A stretch of 64,000 nucleotides of DNA, from contig JAOANR010000001.1 in NCBI GenBank assembly GCA_030278955.1, positions 1,824,894 to 1,888,893 of the forward strand. The letters are read 5' to 3'. Below the pieces are notes generated by a model. That model saw nothing but the letters and a program-made list of their open reading frames with translations. It searched no databases and was not told the DNA's origin. The stretch comes from Hygrophila difformis (lineage: Eukaryota > Streptophyta > Magnoliopsida > Lamiales > Acanthaceae). This document shows, piece after piece, positions 14,279 through 25,551 of the stretch (positions are counted from its first letter, which is position 1; the number at the start of each line of letters is the position of its first letter). The translations under genes and the position numbers were made by a program.

Positions 14279-14696
14279 TCAAGAAAAGATTGGCATATCT
14301 GGCATTGATTTATTTACTACTCCACTTATTAATAGGGAATAATAAAGATAGGAGGGGCGATCATGGGGGAGAAATTGATAGGGAAAGAGTTGACGACAAG
14401 GGAGGGAGGGAGGAAAAGAAGAAGAAGAAGAAGAATAGTAAATTGAAGAAGAAGAAGAAAAGGACAAGCTAAGGGAGGAATAGAGAAGAGAAGAGAAGAG
14501 GAGAGAAGACGGGTGGGGTGGGGGAGGGGGAGTATTGGGTATTCCGAAATCCCGATGGGAAATTGGGGTTGGGGGGAGGCCGGCGGCGGTTTGGAATTGG
14601 GTGGGGGAATACAGTAGTAGTAGTACGACTACGATGGATGGTAGAGCGACGGAGTGACGGGTGGGTGCACCGTGGCGTGGTCAGGTCACGGACTTA
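14279..14696 (-). promoter_or_regulatory. ORP 5' leader with pyrimidine tract
   Basis: Upstream of the ORP start, the minus strand carries a long CT/CTT-rich tract (purine-rich GAAGAA on the plus strand at about 14410-14500). Such tracts are common in plant 5' UTRs and TATA-less core promoters. No clear TATA box was seen. The transcription start cannot be placed by eye. Confidence 0.4.
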
Positions 14697-15170
14697 CTTC
14701 CTCCGTTCCCAAATGTTTAAGACATTTGGTTTTGGGTACTATTCAGCAATACACTTTGATTTAAAGTTTTATCATAGTTAACTGTTAACTGATTATGTGA
14801 GTAATAATTAGTTAAAATTAGCTGTTTGACAACTTCGAGACCAATTTGTTGCCTAGAATAAGCTAAAATCCAAAATGCTGCTATTTGCAGCGGTTTCAGA
14901 AAGAGCTGATTGAATACTATTTTAAGTTATTTTGTCTTTCTAAATAAGCTAATTTCTTTCAAATTGCCTTGAATAAGCTAATTATGTTTAGCTGTTTTGC
15001 CAAACAGGGTCATAGTCAAGAGGGATCTTGTTAGATTCGTCTCGTCGTGTAGTTTTTAAATATTGAACTTTTAGAATTTTTACATATACCAAACTTGAGT
15101 TATTATCGATTCAAAATGTGTATTGAACTGCGTGCGCAGTTATGTAAAAAAGATTTGGGAACGGAGGAAG
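14697..15170. mobile_element. Stowaway MITE with internal insertion
   Basis: The ends are CTTCCTCCGTTCCCAAAT and its inverted match GATTTGGGAACGGAGGAAG, flanked by TA (14695-14696, 15171-15172). Typical Stowaway internal sequence resumes near 15012. The stretch from about 14780 to 15010, with several GCTAATT/AGCTAAA motifs, is absent from sister copies and is probably a second small element. Its borders were not resolved. Confidence 0.75.
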
Positions 15171-15230
15171 TATTAATTATGCTAATGCCAATCTATTAAG
15201 TTAGTATTCAACTCCACTCGACTACTACTA

Positions 15231-15745
15231 CTCCCTCTCCCTCCATCTCATCTTGTCTTGTTTTTTTTTTTTATACTATTTATTATTTAACTTTGATTTA
15301 ATTTTATTGTAAGTATATATATGAAAAAAATAATCCTATTAAATCTCATGATCATGTAATTTTAGAATATATTTCCTCCGTCTCGTTCTAATTGCCCCGT
15401 TTGACTTTTTATACTATTCACTGTTTAACTTTGACTCTAATTTTTATCATAGTTATGCAAGAAAAAATATAGTCAAATGAGATCTTGTTAGATTTGTCTA
15501 ATCTCATAGTTTTAGAATATCAAATTTTTATAATTTTTTATCATACACAATTTAAGTTATTAATCGTTAAAAATATGTATAGGCATACGTGTCCGATAGG
15601 TCCGTAGCAAAAACTGTGAGACATAAGGAGTATATTTTACATAATTTTTTGTTATATACATTTTGATATATTAACGGTTGAAAAAAAAAATATGTTGGAT
15701 TGTATGCATAATTCAAACATGACAAGTTAAATTGGATAAAGGGAG
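15231..15745. mobile_element. Stowaway MITE containing a second Stowaway (15372-15630)
   Basis: The outer element starts CTCCCTCTCCCTCC and ends GGGAG with TA flanks (15229-15230, 15746-15747). An inner element starts TTTCCTCCGTCTCGTTC at 15372 and ends GAGACATAAGGAG at 15630, also with TA flanks. Both carry the ATAGTCAA...GATCTTGTTAGA core or remnants of it. Nesting within one family shows repeated rounds of activity. Confidence 0.65.
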
Positions 15746-15774
15746 TAGTATTTTCTAAATTAATTACTACAGTA

Positions 15775-16027
15775 ATCCATCCGTTTCCTAAATAGTTGTC
15801 TCTTTCAGCTCAATTTCAATGACCAAGATTTGCATTAATTAACTCATAAATTTACATATTTACCATTCAACTAATCTTATTCTTAATAAATGTCAACAAA
15901 TCGTATTTATGTAAAGTGAAGAACAATATATTAAAAACATGACATAACTACCTATAACTAATTAAAAATGACAACTATTGTGGAACACTTTTTAATCTCT
16001 AAAAAACAACTAAAAAGGAACGAAGGG
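15775..16027. mobile_element. Stowaway-like MITE, diverged
   Basis: The left end ATCCATCCGTTTCCTAAATAG and right end AAAAAGGAACGAAGGG are imperfect inverted repeats with TA on both sides (15773-15774, 16028-16029). The interior differs from the main Stowaway family here, so this is probably another subfamily. Confidence 0.5.
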
Positions 16028-16047
16028 TACTATTTTGATCTATGAAT

Positions 16048-16050
16048 TTA

Positions 16051-16092
<42 letters not shown>

Positions 16093-16093
16093 G
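16048..16093. repeat. ATT/TTA trinucleotide microsatellite
   Basis: An uninterrupted run of about 15 TTA units. It is immediately downstream of the diverged Stowaway-like element. No gene overlaps it. Confidence 0.9.
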
Positions 16094-16975
16094 TCCTAGT
16101 GCTCTAGGAGTTATTACTACTCTATATACTTGTTTTTTCGTAAGAAATTTCGCCGGAAAAAAAAAAAAAAACATATTAAAATACCTTCCCATGGGGTGTG
16201 GCTTGTGTGCTGTCAACAGCATATATACTGGCAAAAATGGAATGATGGATATGCAAAGAAAAATGATGTCAAGGCAATGAAAAATGATGACTATGTGAAA
16301 TGATGTGTGCGCATGAAAAAATGATGAATATTATAAAATAAACAACATCATTTTTCATATAGCTAACATCATTTTTTATAGCGTGGATGTACAGGCAAAT
16401 TAATTGCTAGTACATGAACCGGATTGTTCCCAATATAATGGCCAATACTAGTACTACTCCCTATGTAATAAGAAGTATTGAGACATGGACAAAAACCTTG
16501 CTTGTGTTTTGGGTCTTCCAAAAAATTAAAGCAACACGGTCGACAATATGTAGTAGGGCCGTGCGTAAATTTAGTCCAAACTCCAACCTATGGTTGGAAG
16601 GTGAGTGAGAGACTATTGGGTCAAGTTCCATTCCATTATTGTTACTATGTTTATAAAAATAAAACAACTATTCTTTTGAACAAATATAAATATAAAATAT
16701 TACTCTAAATCGTCTAATCATGTTATAAATTAAACATTTTTATTCTAATAACCAAACTTAATTCGATTATTATAACCTAATTTTAATCCACAGACACAGA
16801 CACGCGCATACATGTACTATAAATTAATTGAACATACAGCTGTATTTACTGATTCAAAGTCAGATTTCAATTGTACGTTTTGGAGAATATTATTAGTAAT
16901 TATAAATGTAATTATCAAGTAAGCTGGTCAGAGCCAGAAATTCCAGGGTGTGGCTTCAGTGCTCTCCCCACTGTT

Positions 16976-17054
<79 letters not shown>
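16976..17054. repeat. TAA trinucleotide microsatellite, about 26 units
   Basis: A long pure run of TAA units, the longest trinucleotide tract in the window. It is intergenic and likely length-polymorphic. Confidence 0.9.
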
Positions 17055-17056
<2 letters not shown>

Positions 17057-17479
17057 TGCTTATTTTATATATAATTCTGTACTTTTTTAATATATTTTTA
17101 AATTAAAATAATATATATTGAGTGAATCAAATGAGTTTTAAATTATTGAAGGATTAGTCTTGAGCCCAACGTGATTTGGGAAACCCGGTATATGCAAAAA
17201 ATTTAAAAAAAAAATGAATTTTAGATCGGGTAAAGGTGAATTAATTAAGATATTTTTCAAAACAATAATTATTTCTATTTATAAAGCTTTAACAAGTACA
17301 AAATTTTATTTGAATTCGAGATAAAGACTTGGTTTTGGCCTCTTGGGACCAAGTCCCCATCCCCTATATTCACTAATTTCTTAAATGAGTTTGGCAATAA
17401 TTTCTCAGAATTATTGAGTATCCCCATGTCATATAGGACCTAACATTAATCCATGGAAGATCTGTATGAGCAATTAATA

Positions 17480-17580
17480 TTGCCTCTCTCAAAAACAGTT
17501 TTTTACATACAAAAGGCTCGAACCTCCGACCTTGCTTAAGCGACGAGAGCCCCAATTCACTAGGCAACTGTTGTTGGTTG
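17480..17580 (-). mobile_element. SINE-like tRNA-derived fragment
   Basis: On the minus strand, TTGCCTAGTGAATTGGG resembles a pol III A box. About 30 bases later GGTTCGAGCC is a good B box (positions about 17516-17525). This spacing fits the head of a tRNA-derived SINE rather than a functional tRNA, since no cloverleaf closes around it. The tail and target duplications were not identified. Confidence 0.4.
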
Positions 17581-17799
17581 AATTTTAAATTTTGAGTTCG
17601 AGTTTGAGGTGACCGTCCACTTTTATAAATTTGGTGAGTAGTAAGATTGTATACTAGTGCTACTATACAATAATGATTCTTGTTCTTGATAGAGAAACAA
17701 ACAAAATATTAGCCGCATCACTAGCGATTTGTACTAGATTTGTGGGGACTTGTTTATTTATTTTTTTTTTTTTTAATTTGCAACCAAGCACATATACTA

Positions 17800-18064
17800 C
17801 ATCTTGTTATGTTTATTACGGACCAATTTTTCACACAGCTCAATGCACATTTTAAATCATTAATAATTTAAGTTTGGTACGAGTAAAAATTCTAAAAATT
17901 CGATGTTTAAAAACTACACGACAAAGCCAATCTAACAAGATCGATCTCACTTGATTATATTTTAACTTGTATAACTATGCTATAAGTTTAAGTTAGAGTA
18001 TATGTTTGAAAACTACTCAAAACTCCAATGTGACAATTTAAAAAAAAAAAAGAAACGGAGAAAG
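17800..18064. mobile_element. Stowaway MITE, left end degraded
   Basis: The right end reads AAACGGAGAAAG followed by TA (18065-18066). The interior shares the family core (ACTACACGACAAAGCCAATC, then AACAAGATCGATCTCACTTG). The left terminus is too diverged to place exactly. Confidence 0.5.
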
Positions 18065-18278
18065 TACTAAAATAAAGCAAATAACCAAAACCGTAACCCT
18101 TTTCTTTTAGTACTAAATAATAATAATCAATAACAAAAAAGTCGATCATGTGTTTAATTATGACTGGTAATCTTTGTCTCAAATTTTTTAAATAAAATTA
18201 ATTAACGCTTCAATTTTAAATTCGATAGAACTATTATTATTAATTTGAATTTGAATTTGGATAGATAGATAGAGTTAA

Positions 18279-18313
18279 AATAATAATAATGATGATGATG
18301 ATGATGATGATGA
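18279..18313. repeat. AAT/GAT trinucleotide microsatellite
   Basis: A compound run of AAT then GAT units in intergenic DNA. The region between 18.3 and 19.1 kb is dominated by CTA, TAG and TATA low-complexity tracts and holds no gene that I can support. Confidence 0.7.
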
Positions 18314-19074
18314 AATGAAAAGTATGAAAGGCATGCACAAGGAAGAAATGATGGAAGAGCTGCAGCAGCAGCAATAAGCAATAGTACTTATATGGGAGGA
18401 GTAGTAAAGTACACTTGCATATATATCCTCCAAGTATTAGTATGATGAATAATTAAAGGGCATGCAGGTTGCAGCTGCGACATTTTTATTTTAATTATTA
18501 GTATTTCATTCCGATATGCTCTATATATATATATAGTATATCCCATGCATATATACTCCTCCTATTCCTATAGGAGGAGGAATTAATTAATAATAGGAGT
18601 ATCCAAATCCACTTTATTTACACCTAATTTATTAATCACTTAAACACGATTACACTCCATATCATATAAGTACTACTTATATTATTGTGTCGATCTATGC
18701 ACCACAGGGAACATGTTTCTCGCTACTATATGTCAAGCTCGTCGACCTGATGACACGATACCGCCCTAATTTAACTCAACTTATTATCATATTGATCGAT
18801 AGGATATACGTATATAGGAGGCGCTGAGAATGAATGAATGAATTAATTAATTAATGATAGACGACGATGATGATAGTAGATGACACTGCTACTACTACTA
18901 CTAGAGTACTAGCTAGAAGAATCACCTGATGCATTGAATGCTAGTATATTTATATATATACTCCTAGCTACTATAATAGCTTCTGATTTCTCAGAATTAA
19001 AGATGTGTACAGCGTAGGTAGGTACATATAGTACTAAGTACTACAACTACATATCACATGAATGAATAATACTA

Positions 19075-19247
19075 CTTCCTCTATTTTTTTTTTAATTATA
19101 ACACTTTTTTTTTGTGTTTCATAATAAATGTTACATTACCATAAATTGAATGTTTTTAAAGGTAAAAAGCTTCCACTAGCAATTTTGTTCCTTACATTAA
19201 ATCCCGTATCATTTCCTTATATTACACTTATTTAAAAACGGAGGGAG
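19075..19247. mobile_element. Short Stowaway MITE
   Basis: The ends CTTCCTCTATTTTT and AAAAACGGAGGGAG are flanked by TA (19073-19074, 19248-19249). The interior is shorter than in the other copies and lacks the usual core, so it is a separate subfamily or a deletion derivative. Confidence 0.65.
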
Positions 19248-19470
19248 TACTGCACTACGAGTTCTACCTGATGATGTCGGATGATGACGATGGTGTTGTA
19301 GCTAGGCCACTGCCTCCCGGGTAGGTAAGTAACTGGAGTTGTTGTCATATACTGTGTACTATATATGCAGTGTGGTATAACTATTAGATTACTACTCCAA
19401 TAAGAATATAGGAGTACTTATAATACGGATATATATTCCGGACATACTCCTCGCTCCTATATATATACTA

Positions 19471-19923
19471 CTCCCTCCGTCCCATTAAAAGTGGTCACTA
19501 TTCTTTTTTGAGGTGTCCCATTAAAAGTAGTCACTTTCCCTTTTAAGTAAATTAGATTAACATAAACATGATTAAAAACCCCACAATAATGACAATTGTA
19601 CTTTCTGCACAAAGTCCCTATATATGTTTAACCATTAATATCTCAAAATGGGTATAAATAAAAATTATATAAAATATATATTCTAAAACTATACGATTAG
19701 ACGATTCTAACAAGATCACACTTGACTATTTTTGTCTTTCTACATCATTACGATAACATTAAGTCAAAGTTAAATAATAAATATGGTTAAAAGTCAAATG
19801 TAACCATTATAAATTAGATGGATGAATTAGTCAAATTTACTCTCACCACTTTAACTACTAAATCCCATTACCTAAATTCCCGTGCCCAAAAGAAAGGGGC
19901 CACTTATATTGGGACGGAGGGAG
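19471..19923. mobile_element. Stowaway MITE (long form)
   Basis: It starts CTCCCTCCGTCCCATTAAAA and ends TTGGGACGGAGGGAG, flanked by TA (19469-19470, 19924-19925). Near the left end, CCCATTAAAAGTGGTCACT is repeated in part, and the shared Stowaway core lies inside. Confidence 0.85.
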
Positions 19924-20083
19924 TACTACTATACTATGTGTTGAGAAATGAAGAAACTGTAAAAGTGAAAAGTAAAAGTGATGAAACATCCATCCTTTAA
20001 TAGTAGTAGCAATTAGTAATTTGATCCATCAATCAGTGGTACAGTCACTACTACACTAGCTAGTGTACTACTACTGTATAATA

Positions 20084-20341
20084 CTTCTTCCGTTTTTAAG
20101 TATTTGCTACGGATCCACTGCCAACGCAGTTCAATGCACATTTTGAATCATTAATAACTCAAGTTCGGTGCATGTAAAAATTTTAAAAGTTTGACATTTA
20201 AAAACTACACGACAAGACGGATCTAACAAGATCCTTCTTGACTATATTTTAACTTGTATAACCATGATAAATCTTTAAACTCAAGTGTATGGGTAAATAG
20301 TGTCCAAAACCAAATAGGGCAAACATTTGAGAACAAGGAAG
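20084..20341. mobile_element. Stowaway MITE
   Basis: The ends CTTCTTCCGTTTTT and GAGAACAAGGAAG have TA flanks (20082-20083, 20342-20343). The interior is in the opposite orientation to the 24.3-kb copy and contains the CTAACAAGATCCTTCTTGAC core. Confidence 0.65.
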
Positions 20342-20636
20342 TATATAGTATGCAGCTAGCTGCATGCTGTATGATGATAATATAGTAGTAGTACTACAAT
20401 ATTAGCTGTATAATTAATTTTGTTAGTGATTAAATGTGGATTATATCTTGTCTTGATTAAGAGCAAAAAACTTTCATTTCATCTCATTTGATTTCATTTC
20501 ATGGGGACGTACAAGAAATACAAAGCCAGCGGCAGCTGGCACATGCATGCATGCACGCACGCATACACGCGAGGTGGTATATACTTTATTATATAGATCA
20601 TGATAGATAATAATAGTATAGTAAACTAGCTAGCAG

Positions 20637-21113
20637 CAAAGGTTTTAAATGTTGGTATCAGTGTCGATATCGGACATATAAATTTATGTAACTTTCGAAG
20701 ATATTTGAAATTTTGGGAGAAATTTTGGAGATATTTGCAATTTTTTAGAAAATCACATCGAGTTCCCGAGATGATGAAAATGAAGATATTCCAAAATACC
20801 CCATCTCTGTTGCTATATAAACTAGCAATATGCTGAAAAAACTCATTCCATGATATACTATGTTCATGAACCATATTGATTGAAAAGATTTTTACTTAAA
20901 ATCAATGACATAATCAACATGTGTTGAAGCATAAATTTTAATTTTGTTTTTAAATTTTTTTGAAAAGAAGATATTTTTAAAATTTAGAAAAAAAGTTTTT
21001 TTTAAAAAAAAGTAAAAATTTCGCGAAATATAGGTTTTATTTCGGAAAATTTCGGGTTTCGAGGTATCCCGAAACCCGAAATTTCGGGATATCAGTCGAA
21101 ATTTAAAACACTG
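20637..21113. mobile_element. Unclassified CA...TG MITE-like repeat, copy 1
   Basis: The left edge (CAAAGGTTTTAAATGTTGG) and the inverse of the right edge (CAGTGTTTTAAATTTCGAC) are imperfect inverted repeats. The interior has many AAATTTCGGG/CCCGAAATTT units. A diverged second copy lies at about 22586-23153. No transposase is encoded. No clean target duplication was found at this copy. Confidence 0.5.
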
Positions 21114-21183
21114 AATTTGTTGGAGGAAATACTACTACTACTTAATGAACAAGGAATGGTTAATTAGAAAGTAAGGCCGGAGG

Positions 21184-21697
21184 CAGGGCCGGTCCTAACA
21201 TTTTAGGGACCCTAGGCATAATAAAATAATAGGTCCCATAGGTCCCCTTTATTTATGTATAATTTGGTATCACCCTTATTGAGCCCAAGACAAATTTTTC
21301 GAGGATCTGATGGGCATCGAAGGGTTCTCTATCCCAAAGCAGAATTTTGCATACACAAATACTCGAACACGAGACTTTTGTTTAGGATAATATATCCGGA
21401 TTGAATCTAAATAAATATAAAATTGAAATATTCTTAAAAAAATAAAAGTTTGACGATATAAATGATTTTTTCTTATTTTCACAAAACGTTATGATTTTTT
21501 GGTGAAGAAAAAAACTAAATGAGAAATTAATGGTTAGTTTTGCTCTATTAAAAGAGGAAAACATAGAGAATTAAGTGAAAAATTAATATCATAGCAACAA
21601 AAATTAATATTAAAATCTAAAAAAATAAAAAATTGGGTCCTTTTAAACGGGGGCCCTGGGCAATTGCACCTCGGGCCACTTCTCAGGACCGGCCCTG
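21184..21697. mobile_element. hAT-type MITE with 8-bp target duplication
   Basis: The left end CAGGGCCGGTCCTAAC pairs with the right end TCAGGACCGGCCCTG as terminal inverted repeats. The 514-bp element is flanked by the identical 8-bp repeat GCCGGAGG (21176-21183 and 21698-21705). The 8-bp duplication and CAGGG ends place it in the hAT superfamily. It has no transposase, so it is non-autonomous. Confidence 0.85.
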
Positions 21698-21787
21698 GCC
21701 GGAGGATTATTAGTAGATCGTAGCTACAGGGATTGGCTGATGATTGGGTGAGTACTTGTCTACTACTAGCTAGCAATTAACATTATA

Positions 21788-22050
21788 CTCCTTCTGTTTT
21801 TAAAAATTGTAATATTCATGCATTTCATATATATTATTCAATGCACATTTTTAACGCTTAATATCTCAAATTGTGTAAAAGTAAAAATTGTAAAAATTTG
21901 ATATTCTAAAACTACGCGATTAGACGAATCTAACAATATCTCACTTGACTATGTTTTATATTGTATAACTGTGTTAAAAAATTAAATTAAAGTTACTCAA
22001 TGAATAACAACAACTATACAAATGTTACAACTATTTACAAGCGTAGGGAA
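21788..22050. mobile_element. Stowaway MITE, diverged ends
   Basis: It starts CTCCTTCTGTTTTTAAAAA after TA and ends near GTAGGGAA before TA. The interior has the family core (ACTACGCGATTAGACGAATC). The right terminus is mutated, so that border is approximate. Confidence 0.55.
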
Positions 22051-22250
22051 TATATATTATAGATAGTGCATATTTGCATTATTAATCTGCAATTCTGATC
22101 AGTATTAGTAGTACTAGTACTAGTCTACTACTACTGTAACGTTACTCACAGGGCATAGCTAACAACTAAGTAGATAGGACCATTAATTACTATGGCGGCT
22201 GTGGCGGCGTACATTCATTATATTATTCATCATTAATATTCAATATACTA

Positions 22251-22513
22251 CTACATTCGTTTCCAAGAATGTGAAACGTTTGAGTTTTTGGCACATTTCA
22301 TTATTCAACTTTGATTCATGTTTATATAATAGTTATAGAAGTAAAAACATAGTCAAGTGAGATCTTGTAAGGATCGTCTCATCTTGTAGTTTTAGAATAT
22401 CATTTTTTTTAAAAAAAATTTATTGGTACACCGCGTGAGTTATTAACGGTTAAAACTATATATTGGATTGCGTGCGCAGAAAAAATATTGTAGATTCATG
22501 AAAACAGAAGAAG
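22251..22513. mobile_element. Stowaway MITE, diverged ends
   Basis: It starts CTACATTCGTTTCC after TA and ends AACAGAAGAAG before TA (22514-22515). The core ATAGTCAAGTGAGATCTTGT is present at about 22350. The terminal repeats are decayed, pointing to an older insertion. Confidence 0.55.
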
Positions 22514-22585
22514 TATATACTAGCTGCTAGTACACTACTACTAGTACTGCATGTAGTATTCTCTTTCTGGACGACTAGTAGTATG

Positions 22586-23153
22586 CAAGGTATTAAATAT
22601 CGGTATCGGTGTTGATTTCGGGCATATGAATTTACGAAAATTTTGAAGATATTTAAAATTTCGGGGAAATTTCGGAAATATTTGCAATTTTTGAAAAAAA
22701 CTACATCGAATTTATGAGAGGATGAAAATGATGATATTTCAAATTTCCTCATTTCTATTGTTATATAAATTAGTAATATGTTAATAACTATTAAATGATA
22801 TATTATGCTGATAATGTTGTTGATATCATGCACCATGTTGATTGTGAAGATTTTGACTTAAAATCGATGAGAAGAAGTTAACTGGATGACTTAATCAATA
22901 TGTGTTGAAAAATAAATTTTAATTGTTATATTTTTTAAGAATATATATATTTTTAAAATTTAGGGAAAAAATAAAAAATAAAAATAAAAATTTCGGGAAA
23001 TTTCCGTCAAATTTCGGAAAATATCGAGTTTTAAATAAAATTTTAATGGAAATTTTGCAAACAATTATTGCAGGTAAAATTTCACTTCAAGGTGTTCCGA
23101 AGCCCAAAATTTCGGTCGAAAATTAGGGATTTCAATAGATATTTAAAACAATG
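22586..23153. mobile_element. Unclassified CA...TG MITE-like repeat, copy 2
   Basis: Same family as 20637-21113. The left edge is CAAGGTATTAAATATCGG; the inverse of the right edge is CATTGTTTTAAATATC. The interior shares ATTTCGGGAAATTTCGG-type units and a GATGAAAATGATGATATT block. Flanks GTAGTATG and GTATAATG agree at 6 of 8 positions, which weakly suggests an old 8-bp (hAT-like) target duplication. Confidence 0.5.
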
Positions 23154-23302
23154 GTATAATGGAACAAAGATATAAAAACATTATGAGTGAGAGAGCGAGC
23201 GCCATACATTTTTGCATGGATGATCACTAGTACATATATACATACTGTAATAATAGTACTAGTAAGTGTTTCTTTCTCGTAACTCATGTGCGTGTAGGAG
23301 AA

Positions 23303-23322
23303 AGTAGTAGTAGTAGTAGTAG
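23303..23322. repeat. TAG trinucleotide microsatellite
   Basis: A short AGT/TAG run. A similar tract of about eight units lies at 23733-23757. The region 23.2-24.3 kb is low-complexity intergenic DNA with many CTAG motifs and no supported gene. Confidence 0.7.
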
Positions 23323-24312
23323 CAGAAGTGTAACTAACTCAGATAGATAGATAGATACTTGTACTTAGAAACGGTAAAGGCTGTCTGCTGTCAGACCACA
23401 TGCATGGATTACCTAGCTAGTGAGCGTGTCTTAATTAGTCTTTCAATAAATGGATGATTAAACAATGGTACTGTTGCATTGCACAAACTACTAATAACTC
23501 TACTAAAACTGCATTCATTCGTTCACAAAATTAATTACTTCATTAATTGTCCTGGATCACTCCTGATGACTATTCCTCATAAATTCCACACATACACACG
23601 CACTAGTAGAGTAGAGTAGACTCTAGTCTCTAGCTAGCTAGCTAGCTATTAGGTAGGAATTGATGATCACCAGTCACAATCAAAGTAATTACTCAATAGT
23701 ACTCTACGTACTATATGATCGATCACAATAAGAGTAGTAGTAGTAGTAGTAGTAGTATAATTAAGATTTGTTCCCCCAAGACGAGAGTATTAGTATTACA
23801 AAGTTAGTTTCTCATCAGTTCCAACTTAATTCTTTTAAGTTTTTGGATCTGCATGCAAACAGATGAACTACGTGGAGTACAAACTTAACTGCCAATCCAG
23901 CGGCTGTTTATTAAGCACAAGAAGAAGATCTAAGCATATGATGTTGTTCTTTTTAACTTATTGGCATTATTTATAAATAGACTTTGCCTAGTAGGCTTGC
24001 CCTAGATAAGTACTGATTAATCAACCATAGTACGATTTCTTCTTGTAGGGCAAGAATTGGAAATGATCTCCAATCCATTATCCATAGCAGCAAGAATTTC
24101 ACCTTGCCTAGCTAGTTCCTAGTTAGTTGTTAATTGGGTACGTGTTTAAGCCAGCTTACCTAATAAAAGGTCATAAAGTCAAAGTGTTGTTGGAAGAGCC
24201 GATCGAATTGAATTAATGCGCTCATCTCCCGCCGGCCACATAACTCAATACTAATAATCAATCAGCAAATGCAGCCAACATATATAAACGCGCCTTCTTC
24301 AGATTATACATA

Positions 24313-25232
24313 CTTCCTCCATTTTTGTTTATTTGCCCTAATGGGGTTTAGGACACTATTCACCCAAACACTTTCACTTAAAGTTTTATCATAATTATAC
24401 AAATTAAAATATAACCAAGTGAGATCTTGTTAGATTTGTCTCGTCGTGTAGTTTTTAAATATTGGACTTTTAGAATTTTTACTTGTACCGAACTTGAGTT
24501 ATTAACCATTTAAAATATGCATTAGACTGCTTGTTGGGTTGGGTCTGTAGCAAATAAACAGTGCCGGCTAAGGCCCAGTGCAAGCTGGGCCTTAGCACAG
24601 GGCCCCCAACTTTTTGGGGGCCCAATATTTTTTTTTTTAATTATATTAGTTTATATGTATGGGCTTCTTAGGGTAGTTTATATGTATAGGGCTTTTTGGG
24701 GCCTAATTTTTTTTTTCATTTTTCTTTTTAATTATATTAGTTTATATATAGGGCTTAGTACACTTCAACCTATACTTATGCTCTATTTGGCCCTTGCTTA
24801 TTATTTATATGAGACTTATTTTTATGTAATATTTACTTATATTAATATATTAATTAATAAACTAAGAAAATATGTAATAATTGCTATTTATGTTCGTACC
24901 CAAATTGGGATTTAAGGGTCCAAATAATATTACCCAAATTATAAACTAATAAAATACTTTAAAATTAATATACTCACAAAATACAATTTGAGGCTCAAAT
25001 TGTGTTCTATTCATGCATTTTCAGTTTGTGTTTGTGGTTTTCTCCGTATCTTTTTCTATTATATTTTCTTTTAGTTTACAAATAACTATGGTCGTTGATA
25101 GGCATCATTTCGAGTTTCATTTTTGTTTTTATTATAGTGTCAAATTTACAAATACTTTTAAACAGTTGTAATTAATTTATTAAATATATCAAATGATTTG
25201 AGGGCCCTCCAAATAAATAGAAACGGAGGAAG
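24313..25232. mobile_element. Stowaway MITE split by a hAT-type element
   Basis: The outer ends are CTTCCTCCATTTTTGTTT and AGAAACGGAGGAAG, flanked by TA (24311-24312, 25233-25234). Without the 24559-25209 insertion it would be about 260 bp, like its sisters. Its right end sits only two or three bases from the TATA box of the downstream DnaJ gene. Confidence 0.8.
24559..25209. mobile_element. hAT-type insertion inside the Stowaway
   Basis: It starts CAGTGCCGGCTAAGGCCC and ends TTGAGGGCCCTC. It is flanked by a perfect 8-bp duplication, CAAATAAA (24551-24558 and 25210-25217), as for hAT elements. GGCCC/GGGCC blocks lie near the ends, but the inverted repeat match is poor, so the right end may be eroded. 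It has no coding capacity. Confidence 0.6.
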
Positions 25233-25235
25233 TAC

Positions 25236-25551
25236 TATATAAACAAATGCCCAGTTTTGCATGCCTGAAGAACAAAGTAAAAAGCTTTCTGCCCAAAAGA
25301 CCCGGTTTTGCCATCACCCGTCCCCGATATAATTCGGGTCAAACCAACCCGACTCGTTGTTGCTCAGTACTAATAAAAATGTAAAATAGGCTTGCCATTG
25401 CCAATTTCCCATTGCCCATTGCCATTGCTGTGTACTTTGTGCCGAGCTCTGTTTATCTAAGAGCTTTCTTCCATCTTCCGTGTTGGCTAAACTTTCTCCG
25501 GCACGCTGCTCAGTTTTCCCATTTTTTTGCAGGGTCACGAGGGGTGATAAG
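25236..25551 (+). promoter_or_regulatory. TATA box and 5' UTR exon of the DnaJ gene
   Basis: TATATAAA at 25236-25243 is a good core promoter candidate; transcription would start near 25265-25275. The leader ends in AAG at 25551, followed by the donor GTAAGTG. The acceptor TTCTCAG (26201-26206) then leads within 16 bases to the start codon at 26222. This gives a 5' UTR intron at 25552-26206. The splice sites are strong by eye, but the transcription start is inferred. Confidence 0.55.

Noticed and set aside
16035..17074. ORFs across the ATT/TAA microsatellites
   Set aside because: They are homopolymer-like Tyr or Ile runs from trinucleotide repeats, not genes.
17480..17580. A functional tRNA gene on the minus strand
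   Set aside because: It has A-box- and B-box-like segments, but I could not fold an acceptor stem or a normal cloverleaf; a SINE head is more likely.
18300..19070. A microRNA precursor in the intergenic region
   Set aside because: None of the conserved plant miRNA families that I checked by eye matched, and the local pairing is explained by CTAG and TATA low complexity.
22456..22836. A 126-residue minus-strand ORF
   Set aside because: It lies within the unclassified MITE-like repeat and the neighbouring Stowaway, is very rich in Ile, Phe and Asn, and has no domain.
23303..23757. Short tandem TAG/AGT runs as a CRISPR-like or satellite array
   Set aside because: They are simple microsatellites without spacers, in a eukaryotic genome.
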